In this document: positions 1-5,545 of the stretch, one piece after another
Layout: each line of letters starts with the position of its first letter
Numbering within the stretch: the stretch's first letter is position 1
Assembly (NCBI GenBank): GCA_005788205.1
Contig: SXYT01000156.1
Location: forward strand, 1 to 7,516
Direction: 5' to 3'
Source: Actinomycetota bacterium
GTDB lineage: Bacteria > Actinomycetota > Acidimicrobiia > Acidimicrobiales > Ilumatobacteraceae
Length of the DNA stretch: 7,516 nt
Program-made: the position numbers and the translations under genes
The notes under the pieces: model-generated
Databases searched by the model: none
Told to the model about the DNA's origin: nothing
What the model saw: only the letters and a program-made list of their open reading frames with translations

Positions 1-875
1 AGGCGCGTGTTCATCTCGAGGAAGAAGAACTCGCCGTTCTGGTAGATGAACTCGACCGTGCCCGCGTTGTAGTAACCGACAGCCTTGGCGGCCTTCACGG
101 CGGCCTCGCCCATCTGGTCCTCGAGACCGTCGGGCAGCGCCGCCGCCGGCGCCTCCTCGATGAGCTTCTGGTGGCGGCGCTGGGCGGAGCAGTCGCGGGT
201 GCTGACCCACACCACGTTGCCGTGCTGGTCGCCGACCAACTGCACTTCGATGTGGCGCGGCCACGTGAGGTACTTCTCCACGTAGATCTCGTCACGGCCG
301 AAGAAGTTCCTTGCCTCGCGCTGGGCGGAGTCCATGGCTTCCTGCACCTCGCCGGCCGAGTGCACGACCTTCATGCCACGGCCGCCGCCGCCGTAGGCAG
401 CCTTGATCGCCACCGGCCAGCCGTACTCAGTGCCGAAATCGGAGATCTCCTTCGCGGTGGTGACAAAGTCGGTGGTGCCGGGCACGATCGGCGCCCCACC
501 GCGCAGTGCCGCCCTGCGGCTCGAGACCTTGTCGCCCATCTCGTCGATGGCCTCGGGCGGGGGGCCGATGAATGCCACGCCCATGGCGGTGATGGCCCGC
601 GCGAAGTCGGCGTTCTCACTGAAGAAGCCGTACCCGGGGTGGACCCCGTCGGCGCCGCTCTTCTTGATGGCGTCGAGGATGGCCTCGGTGTTGAGGTAGC
701 TCTCGGCAGCCGTCTGGCCGCCTAGCGCGTAGGCCTCGTCGGCCAGACGGACGTGGAGGGAGTTTCGGTCGAGCTCGGAGTAGACGGCAACCGTCTGGAT
801 TCCGAGCTCACGGGCGGCGCGGATCACGCGCACGGCGATTTCCCCACGGTTTGCAATCAGGATCTTCTTCAGCAC
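1..875 (-). CDS. Biotin carboxylase (acyl-CoA carboxylase alpha subunit), N-terminal part, cut by window edge
   Basis: This protein carries out ATP- and bicarbonate-dependent carboxylation of biotin, the first half-reaction of acetyl/propionyl-CoA carboxylase in the cytoplasm. The window holds 291 residues. Residues 3-115 form the biotin carboxylase N-domain (KKILIANRGEIAVR near the start, HPGYGFFSEN at 79-89). The ATP-grasp domain follows, with K116, K158, the glycine-rich loop GGGGRGMK (162-169), H208, E275, and E287-M-N289-T-R291. These match E. coli AccC K116, K159, H209, E276, E288, N290 and R292 with an offset of one. The GTG start is firm: an in-frame TAG lies nine bases upstream (882-884), and there is no Shine-Dalgarno. 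The gene diverges from birA, whose product biotinylates the partner carrier domain. In actinobacteria this subunit is usually about 580-600 residues and fused to a biotinyl domain; whether that holds here lies outside the window, so AccC-only and AccA-type fusion cannot be told apart. Confidence 0.95.
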   Translation of the reverse strand, partial: MLKKILIANRGEIAVRVIRAARELGIQTVAVYSELDRNSLHVRLADEAYALGGQTAAESYLNTEAILDAIKKSGADGVHPGYGFFSENADFARAITAMGVAFIGPPPEAIDEMGDKVSSRRAALRGGAPIVPGTTDFVTTAKEISDFGTEYGWPVAIKAAYGGGGRGMKVVHSAGEVQEAMDSAQREARNFFGRDEIYVEKYLTWPRHIEVQLVGDQHGNVVWVSTRDCSAQRRHQKLIEEAPAAALPDGLEDQMGEAAVKAAKAVGYYNAGTVEFIYQNGEFFFLEMNTR

Positions 876-880
876 AGGGG

Positions 881-886
881 ACTATC
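881..886 (-). promoter_or_regulatory. Possible -10 element of the biotin carboxylase gene
   Basis: On the minus strand GATAGT lies five bases upstream of the GTG start. It has the two most conserved -10 bases (A at position 2, T at position 6) but not the leading T. It overlaps the birA -10 on the other strand by four bases. The spacing is one base shorter than at the other genes here, so this is a weak call. Confidence 0.35.
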
Positions 887-888
887 TT
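883..888 (+). promoter_or_regulatory. -10 element of birA (leaderless geometry)
   Basis: TATCTT fits TANNNT and ends six bases before the birA ATG at 895, so transcription would be expected to start at the A of the start codon. No Shine-Dalgarno lies between. A -35 element would have to lie inside the carboxylase coding sequence, and I see no good match there. Confidence 0.6.
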
Positions 889-894
889 GCCCCA

Positions 895-1638
895 ATGACC
901 ATTCCCCCGCCCAACCAACACCCCGGCTGGACGGTACGAGCTGTGCCGGAGACGGGCAGCACCAACGCCGATCTCCTCGCGGAAGGGGTGGCCGGTGCCC
1001 CCGACAGGACCGTCCTGCGGGCCGACCACCAGACGGCCGGACGCGGCCGCCTGGACCGCACGTGGGAGGCGCCACCGGGGGCGAACCTGCTGGTGTCGTT
1101 CCTGTTCAGGGACGTGCCCGGGGACCCGCACGTGCTCACCCAGGCTGTCGCAATGGCGGCCCGCGACGTTGTGCGGGGGCACGGTGTCGACGCGGTGATG
1201 AAGTGGCCGAACGACCTCCTCGTGGGGACGAGAAAGATCGCCGGCGTGCTCGCGCAGGCCGGACCGACCGGCCGGGTGCCGCGGCCCCCGTTCGTGGTCG
1301 TCGGCATCGGGGTGAACATCGCCGCGGCACCGGAGGGTGCAGCGAGCCTGGCGAACTCGGGATGTCCCGCCCCGCCGTCGCCGCACGGGTTTCTCCTTGC
1401 GATGCTGCCGGTGCTTGACACTCTGCTCGCACTCGACGCCGACGCGATGCACGCGGCGTACCGCGGGGGCCTTGCCACGCTCGGCACGAGGGTGCGCGCC
1501 GATCTGCCGGGCGGGACGGACGTCTCGGGCCGTGCGGTCGATGTGGAACGCGATGGCCGGCTCGTGGTCATTGACGACTGCGCCGTGACCCACCGCATCG
1601 ACACCGCCGACGTGGTGCACCTGCGCCCCGCACCCTGA
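895..1638 (+). CDS. birA: Biotin-[acetyl-CoA-carboxylase] ligase, monofunctional
   Basis: This 247-residue cytoplasmic enzyme activates biotin with ATP to biotinyl-AMP and transfers it to the carrier-domain lysine of biotin-dependent carboxylases. Visible signatures in order: TGSTN (20-24), the biotin/adenylate loop GRGRLDRTW (49-57), KWPNDLLV (103-110), the catalytic lysine K114 in RKIAGVL, GIGVNI (137-142), and a small C-terminal beta domain from about 200 that includes VERDGRLVV. It starts directly in the catalytic domain and lacks the N-terminal helix-turn-helix of E. coli BirA. It should therefore be a ligase only and not a repressor, as is usual in actinobacteria. The ATG at 895 is chosen because a -10 hexamer lies six bases upstream and there is no room for a leader. 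The gene diverges from the biotin carboxylase gene, its likely client system, and is followed 16 bp downstream by the LCP gene on the same strand. Confidence 0.95.
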   Translation: MTIPPPNQHPGWTVRAVPETGSTNADLLAEGVAGAPDRTVLRADHQTAGRGRLDRTWEAPPGANLLVSFLFRDVPGDPHVLTQAVAMAARDVVRGHGVDAVMKWPNDLLVGTRKIAGVLAQAGPTGRVPRPPFVVVGIGVNIAAAPEGAASLANSGCPAPPSPHGFLLAMLPVLDTLLALDADAMHAAYRGGLATLGTRVRADLPGGTDVSGRAVDVERDGRLVVIDDCAVTHRIDTADVVHLRPAP

Positions 1639-1642
1639 CAAC

Positions 1643-1648
1643 TACCGT
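1643..1648 (+). promoter_or_regulatory. -10 element of the LCP gene (leaderless geometry)
   Basis: TACCGT fits TANNNT, lies in the 16-bp gap after the birA stop and ends exactly six bases before the GTG start at 1655. No Shine-Dalgarno is present. It suggests the LCP gene has its own promoter although it follows birA closely. Confidence 0.55.
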
Positions 1649-1654
1649 TGAGTC

Positions 1655-2674
1655 GTGCCGAACGAGGACCCGCAGAGCCGCCTCGCCGCGGCACCCCGGT
1701 GGATGCTGATCGTCGGCACCGCGCTCGTCATGGCGCTCGCGGGGGCCTTCGGCCTCGTCCGTGCGACTGACGCCCAGATGGACGGTGTGGCCCGGGTCCC
1801 GGAGGTCGTGCCCGCACTCTCGCCGGCGACGCCCGGCGTGGAGAACTACCTGCTCGTCGGGTCGGACACCAGGGAGACGGCTGACCCGGGCGACCCCGAT
1901 TTCGAGAACATCGGCTCTGCGGACTCGAACCCCGGGAAGCGGTCGGACACGCTCATGGTCCTGCGCTACGACAAGGCTGACGGGTCGGTGTCGCTCATGT
2001 CCGTTCCCCGCGACCTGTACGTGAGGCTCGGCACGGGCGAGAAGTACGACCGCATCAACGCCGCCTACCGGGAGGGTCCTGACACCGTGGTGCGCACGGT
2101 GGTCCGCGCCCTGAACATCCCGGTCCACCATTACCTGGAGGTCGACTTCCAGGGCTTCAAGGCGATCGTCGACGCGATCCACGGCGTCGAGGTGTGTGTG
2201 GACCGCGCCTCGAGGGACGAGTCGACCGGGTTCTACATCGGCAGGAAGGCGTGCAAGGTCGTCGACGGCACGCAGGCACTCGCGTACGCGCGTTCGCGGC
2301 ATTTCGAGCAGAAGTTCAAGGAGGGTGGCTGGAGAATGGACGCCTCCGCCGACATCGGGCGCACGGAGAGACAGCGCAAGTTCCTGAACTCGCTCCTCAA
2401 ATCTGCTGCCCGGTACGTCGCGGAGCATCCCTTCGACGCGGCGAACGTGATGCAGGAGGCGACGGCGGCCTTCTCCGTGGATCCCGGTCTCGATCTCGTC
2501 GACCTCGCACGCAAGCTGCGCCCCGTTGCAGACGGGGGGACCCGCTCCTACGCGCTCCCGGTCGCGAATGACATGGTCGGCAGCCGGTCGGTGGTGCGCC
2601 TCGTGAGCGAGGCCGCGCCGCTTCTCGCATACTTCGCCGGCACCGGCCCGGCACCCGCAGTCCCGGGCCCCTAG
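1655..2674 (+). CDS. LytR-CpsA-Psr (LCP) family cell-wall glycopolymer transferase
   Basis: LCP proteins act outside the membrane and transfer polyprenyl-phosphate-linked glycopolymers (such as arabinogalactan or teichoic-acid-like polymers) onto peptidoglycan. The 339-residue product has a short cytoplasmic N-terminus (1-16), one membrane segment (about 17-35) and a linker to about 62, then the LCP domain. The domain shows NYLLVGSDTR (64-73), RSDTLMVL (96-103), MSVPRDLYV (115-123), DRINAAY (132-138), DFQGF followed by GVEVCV, ALAYARSRHFE (208-218) and GRTERQRKFL. The conserved arginines and aspartates that bind the pyrophosphate lipid head (R73, R96, D98, R119, D120, R213, R215) are present. 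C181 and C200 flank the typical central loop and could form a disulfide, as is common in actinobacterial members. It has no LytR_C tail, so it is the short form. The GTG start is set by the -10 spacing. The polymer substrate cannot be read from the sequence. Confidence 0.92.
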   Translation: MPNEDPQSRLAAAPRWMLIVGTALVMALAGAFGLVRATDAQMDGVARVPEVVPALSPATPGVENYLLVGSDTRETADPGDPDFENIGSADSNPGKRSDTLMVLRYDKADGSVSLMSVPRDLYVRLGTGEKYDRINAAYREGPDTVVRTVVRALNIPVHHYLEVDFQGFKAIVDAIHGVEVCVDRASRDESTGFYIGRKACKVVDGTQALAYARSRHFEQKFKEGGWRMDASADIGRTERQRKFLNSLLKSAARYVAEHPFDAANVMQEATAAFSVDPGLDLVDLARKLRPVADGGTRSYALPVANDMVGSRSVVRLVSEAAPLLAYFAGTGPAPAVPGP

Positions 2675-2678
2675 GGGT

Positions 2679-4754
2679 TCAGCCGGCCTGATCCGCCTGA
2701 AGCCCGCCGGACCGGCGCAGCGAGAGCCTGCGGGCCAGTTCGTGCGCCGGTGACGCCCCACCGATGCGGTTGCCCTGGACCATGTCGCAGCCGAGCACCC
2801 GCAGTCGCTGCAGCTGGTCGTCACTCGTGACCCACTCGGCGCACACGCTGAGGTCGAGCGAGTGGGCGAGCTGGATGATGGAGCGGACCATCGGGTCGTC
2901 GCCACCGTCGACGCGGCCGACGTCGCGCACGAGCGTGCCGTCGATCTTCAGGATGTCGGCGGGGAAAGTGCGCAGCGAGGCGAGCGAGGAATACCCCGAC
3001 CCGAAGTCGTCCACGGCGATGCGCACCCCGGCGCGCTTCAGGGCGTTCACCGTGCGCAGGATCGCCGGGTTGCTGTCGACGAGCGTTGCCTCGCTGGTCT
3101 CGCACACGAGCCTCGATCCGTCGATCCCGCAGTCGCGCAGCGTGGCGACGGTCCTGTCCACGAAGGTGATGTCGGCCAGCTGGCGCCGTGACACGTTGAC
3201 ATGGAGCGACGTGGCGGGGTCCACGAGACCGCCGTCGATCCAGCCCCTCAGGTCGCGGCATGCCTGGCTGAGCACCCAGTCACCGATCGGCCCGATGAGC
3301 CCGGACTCGTCGGCGAGCTCCAGGAACGCGGCAGGGGAGAGCTGGCCGCGGACGGGGTGGTTCCAGCGCAGGAACGTCTCCACCGCTGCGACCCTGCCCG
3401 CATGGGCCAGCTCGATCGGCTGGTACACGAGCTCGAACTGACCGGCGGCGAGTGCCTGTTCCAGTTCCGCGGAGAGCCGGGCGCGGTCGCGCGCCGCGGC
3501 GCGCATCTGCTCGCTGTAGAGCTCGCTGCGCCCGCGGCCGCGCTGCTTCGCCTTGTACATCGCGGTGTCGGCGGCATGGAGGAGGGTGACTGCGGCGTCG
3601 GCGGCGGAACGGCCGGCCAGCAGGTCGTCCGTGGCGAGGGCCACGCCGATGCTCGCACCGGTCTCGATCTCGATGCCCTGCAGCACGACCTGTCCCGTGA
3701 TCGCGGTGCGCACGCGCTCGGCCACGTCGAGGGCCACGTGCTCGTCCAGGACGCCCTCGCACAGCACGACGAACTCGTCGCCCGAGATGCGCGCCACCGT
3801 GTCGCTCGGCCGGGTCGCGGAGGCGAGACGGCGCGCTATCGAGACGATCAGCTGGTCCCCGACCGCATGGCCGATCGTGTCGTTCACGTGCTTCAGCTTG
3901 TCGAGGTCGATGAAGAGGACCGCCACGTTCGCGCCGGTCGTGCCCGCCCGCTCCAGGGCCTCGGTCGTCTTGCGCAGGAAGAGCACCCGGTTCGGGAGCC
4001 CGGTCAGTGCATCGTGCGTGGCGAGCCTGTCCAGTTCTGCCCGGGCCTGTCGCTCCTCGGTGATGTCCCGTGCGATCGTGGCCCAGTGGTGCACGGTGCC
4101 GTCGCTCTCGCGCACCACCTGGACGATCACCGTGAGGGTGCGCGGGAGACCGTCAGGGGAGCGGAACGCGATCTCGCCCTCCCATCGGTTGTCTGCGCCG
4201 GTTCCCGCGGGGTCCAGCATGTGCCGTGGGAGCTGGTCGCGCACCGCCTGCATGTAGCTGCGCGCCGCGATGTCATCCGTGGGGCCGCGTGCAGGGTCGA
4301 TGCCGAGCACCGTTCGTGCGGCGTCGTTCGCGAAGGTGATCGTGCCTGCCCTGTCGAACACGACGACCGCATCGCCCGAGACATCGAGCAGTCCGACGAG
4401 CTGGTCGGAGAGGGACGATTGCTCGACTGCCGGTGTCACGTCGACCGCGGTGCCGACCCACCCGATGATCCGTCCGCCGTCCAGTTGGGGGGCGGCGTTG
4501 ACCCGGATCCAGGTTGTCGAGCCGTCGGGTGACGGCACGGGGAACTCGCATGCGAACGGTGCGCTGTCACCGCGGTGCGCCAGCCATTGCCGTTCGCATT
4601 CCGTGCGCACCTGCGGGACCGCGTGCGACCAGGGCGCGGTCCCCACCACGACCGTGCCGCCGCCGAGGGCCGCCGCACGGAACGCGTCGTTCGCAGAGCG
4701 CAGACGGAGGTCCGCATCGGCTTCGAACACCCCAACGGGCAGGGAGGCGGTCAC
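2679..4754 (-). CDS. PAS-PAS-GGDEF-EAL cyclic-di-GMP synthase/phosphodiesterase
   Basis: This soluble 691-residue signalling protein could make and degrade cyclic-di-GMP. Domains: PAS 1 (about 1-110), PAS 2 (about 120-235), GGDEF (about 246-412) and EAL (about 435-675); there is no membrane segment. The cyclase motif is SGDEF (324-328), a serine variant of GGDEF. The inhibitory-site motif RPSD (315-318) lies the canonical five residues before it. In the EAL domain all catalytic positions are filled: E459 (in ETFLR), N520, E552, D582-D583, K603, E640 and Q660. Two conserved but non-catalytic positions differ: EAL reads ETF, and AEGVET reads AEWVTS. Both activities are therefore possible, but the direction in vivo is unknown. 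I chose GTG 4754 because the PAS domain begins there and a promoter-like TGTGACAAT lies just upstream. A longer reading from GTG 4811 would add 19 residues unlike PAS sequence and would begin inside a hairpin. The gene converges with lcp, with 4 bp between them. Confidence 0.92.
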   Translation of the reverse strand: MTASLPVGVFEADADLRLRSANDAFRAAALGGGTVVVGTAPWSHAVPQVRTECERQWLAHRGDSAPFACEFPVPSPDGSTTWIRVNAAPQLDGGRIIGWVGTAVDVTPAVEQSSLSDQLVGLLDVSGDAVVVFDRAGTITFANDAARTVLGIDPARGPTDDIAARSYMQAVRDQLPRHMLDPAGTGADNRWEGEIAFRSPDGLPRTLTVIVQVVRESDGTVHHWATIARDITEERQARAELDRLATHDALTGLPNRVLFLRKTTEALERAGTTGANVAVLFIDLDKLKHVNDTIGHAVGDQLIVSIARRLASATRPSDTVARISGDEFVVLCEGVLDEHVALDVAERVRTAITGQVVLQGIEIETGASIGVALATDDLLAGRSAADAAVTLLHAADTAMYKAKQRGRGRSELYSEQMRAAARDRARLSAELEQALAAGQFELVYQPIELAHAGRVAAVETFLRWNHPVRGQLSPAAFLELADESGLIGPIGDWVLSQACRDLRGWIDGGLVDPATSLHVNVSRRQLADITFVDRTVATLRDCGIDGSRLVCETSEATLVDSNPAILRTVNALKRAGVRIAVDDFGSGYSSLASLRTFPADILKIDGTLVRDVGRVDGGDDPMVRSIIQLAHSLDLSVCAEWVTSDDQLQRLRVLGCDMVQGNRIGGASPAHELARRLSLRRSGGLQADQAG

Positions 4755-4769
4755 GGGGTCTATTGCGCC

Positions 4770-4778
4770 ATTGTCACA
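4770..4778 (-). promoter_or_regulatory. Possible extended -10 element of the GGDEF-EAL gene
   Basis: On the minus strand TGTGACAAT reads as an extended -10: TG, one base, then GACAAT. A start six bases after it would fall on the A at 4763, nine bases before GTG 4754, giving a leader too short for a Shine-Dalgarno. The element lies inside the longer alternative reading frame from 4811 and so argues against that start. Confidence 0.35.
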
Positions 4779-4805
4779 GACCCAACGCCACGGGTGGTGG
4801 AACGA

Positions 4806-4831
4806 ACCCACAGAGTGGTGGGTGCCACTCT
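4806..4831 (-). terminator. Hairpin region after the PEBP gene, possible terminator
   Basis: A perfect 7-bp inverted repeat, AGAGTGG (4812-4818) and CCACTCT (4825-4831), with a 6-base loop, lies 19 bases past the PEBP stop codon. An overlapping 6-bp hairpin, ACCCAC (4806-4811) and GTGGGT (4818-4823), would compete with it. No T-run follows on the minus strand, so termination is only an inference from the position between two same-strand genes. Confidence 0.3.
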
Positions 4832-4850
4832 CCGTGGCGCCGCGGATCGG

Positions 4851-5432
4851 TCAGCGCGAGTAGGTGAATTCCGTCGATGCAACCTCGAGGGCGGCCGCCT
4901 CGATCGCCGCGCGCAGCGAGGGTGCGCCGTCGCCGGTCTGCGCCTCGAGCACCTGGCTCACCGCGTACACCGACAGCGAGTACCTGTGTGTCTCGCCCTC
5001 CGGGGGGCACGGGCCCGCGTAGTCGGGCTTTGCGTCACTGTTCATCGCGACCACGGCCAGGTCACCGGCCGATGCCTCGCCGATGCCGCTGCTCGAGGCG
5101 TCGATGTTGGCGACCGTCCAGTGCGCGTATTCGGGTGCGTCCAGGTCCGTGAGGATGACTGCGAAGGACCCGGTTCCCTCGGGTGGGTTCGCCCACGACA
5201 GGGCGGGGGAGACGTTCAGGTTGTCGCAGGTGTGGCGCGGGTCGATCAAGGCGCCCTCGGCCCACGGCGGAGTGACCGTGAAGACCTCCGCGCCCGCGAT
5301 CGTCGTGGGAGCGATCGCAACCGACTCCGACTGGTCTGCACCGGGGTCCGTCATCGTGCGGCCGTCGTTCGTGGAGCAGGCTGTGACGAGCAGCAGTGAT
5401 GCCACGGCGAGCAGTGTGCGGGCGGGGGTCAT
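4851..5432 (-). CDS. PEBP/YbhB-YbcL-family lipoprotein
   Basis: The 193-residue product is a phosphatidylethanolamine-binding-protein-like protein (Raf kinase inhibitor-like, YbhB/YbcL family). It has a lipoprotein signal peptide: a charged start with R5, a hydrophobic stretch 7-18, and a lipobox VTAC with C19 as the predicted lipidated residue. It should be anchored on the outer face of the membrane. After a low-complexity linker (20-47) come the family motifs: NVSPALSW (73-80), TDLDAPEYAHW (95-105, where most members read DPDAP), and GPCPPEGETHRY (140-151), followed by SVYAV. The anion-binding pocket of the fold is built from the D-x-D-A-P, HW and GPCPP segments, all present. C69 and C142 may form a disulfide outside the cell. 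The bacterial role and ligand are not established. The ATG start is supported by the signal peptide and by a -10 hexamer six bases upstream. The gene diverges from mca. Confidence 0.9.
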   Translation of the reverse strand: MTPARTLLAVASLLLVTACSTNDGRTMTDPGADQSESVAIAPTTIAGAEVFTVTPPWAEGALIDPRHTCDNLNVSPALSWANPPEGTGSFAVILTDLDAPEYAHWTVANIDASSSGIGEASAGDLAVVAMNSDAKPDYAGPCPPEGETHRYSLSVYAVSQVLEAQTGDGAPSLRAAIEAAALEVASTEFTYSR

Positions 5433-5438
5433 TGGCCC

Positions 5439-5444
5439 ACACTA
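5439..5444 (-). promoter_or_regulatory. -10 element of the PEBP lipoprotein gene (leaderless geometry)
   Basis: On the minus strand TAGTGT fits TANNNT and is followed by exactly six bases and then the ATG at 5432. There is no Shine-Dalgarno. The expected -35 position falls on the left arm of the inverted repeat at 5461-5488 and does not resemble TTGACA. Confidence 0.55.
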
Positions 5445-5460
5445 ATTCCGCACCAAACCC

Positions 5461-5488
5461 GCACTGTGCCCGCCGGGCCGCGCAGTGC
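5461..5488. repeat. Inverted repeat in the divergent PEBP/mca promoter region, candidate operator
   Basis: The arms GCACTGTGC (5461-5469) and GCGCAGTGC (5480-5488) are reverse complements except at one position, which pairs as G-U in RNA. The spacer is 10 bases. The left arm is itself a palindrome (GCAC-T-GTGC). A further AGTGC follows at 5492-5496. The site is centred near -42 for the PEBP gene and near -71 for mca if both start leaderless. A DNA-binding protein site is an inference. Confidence 0.4.
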
Positions 5489-5533
5489 CTGAGTGCAGCC
5501 CGTCCGTATCCTCATCGCAAGGCCAGTTCTCGT

Positions 5534-5539
5534 TAGCCT
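5534..5539 (+). promoter_or_regulatory. -10 element of mca (leaderless geometry)
   Basis: TAGCCT fits TANNNT and ends exactly six bases before the GTG start at 5546. No Shine-Dalgarno lies in between, and no clear -35 hexamer is visible about 17 bases upstream. Confidence 0.55.
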
Positions 5540-5545
5540 GTCGAG

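Noticed and set aside
171..725. A 184-codon plus-strand frame within the carboxylase region
   Set aside because: It is the complement of the conserved ATP-grasp coding sequence, and its product has no recognisable features.
808..1641. A 277-codon minus-strand frame opposite birA, slightly longer than birA itself
   Set aside because: The birA frame has the complete ligase signature set and a matching promoter. The antisense frame shows no domain and would overlap the start of the biotin carboxylase gene in another frame.
1568..2905. A 445-codon open frame on the minus strand across lcp and the end of the GGDEF-EAL gene
   Set aside because: It crosses two well-supported genes in a wrong frame, has arginine-rich composition and shows no motif.
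3201..4532. A 443-codon open frame on the plus strand opposite the GGDEF-EAL gene
   Set aside because: Its translation is low-complexity, rich in R, G, A, H and V, with no family motif, while the opposite strand encodes four recognisable domains with all catalytic residues. Long antisense frames are expected at this GC content.
4761..4772. A three-codon ATG-GCG-CAA-TAG mini-frame just upstream of GTG 4754 on the minus strand
   Set aside because: If the predicted promoter at 4770-4778 is real, the ATG lies upstream of the transcript start, and so short a frame is likely to arise by chance.
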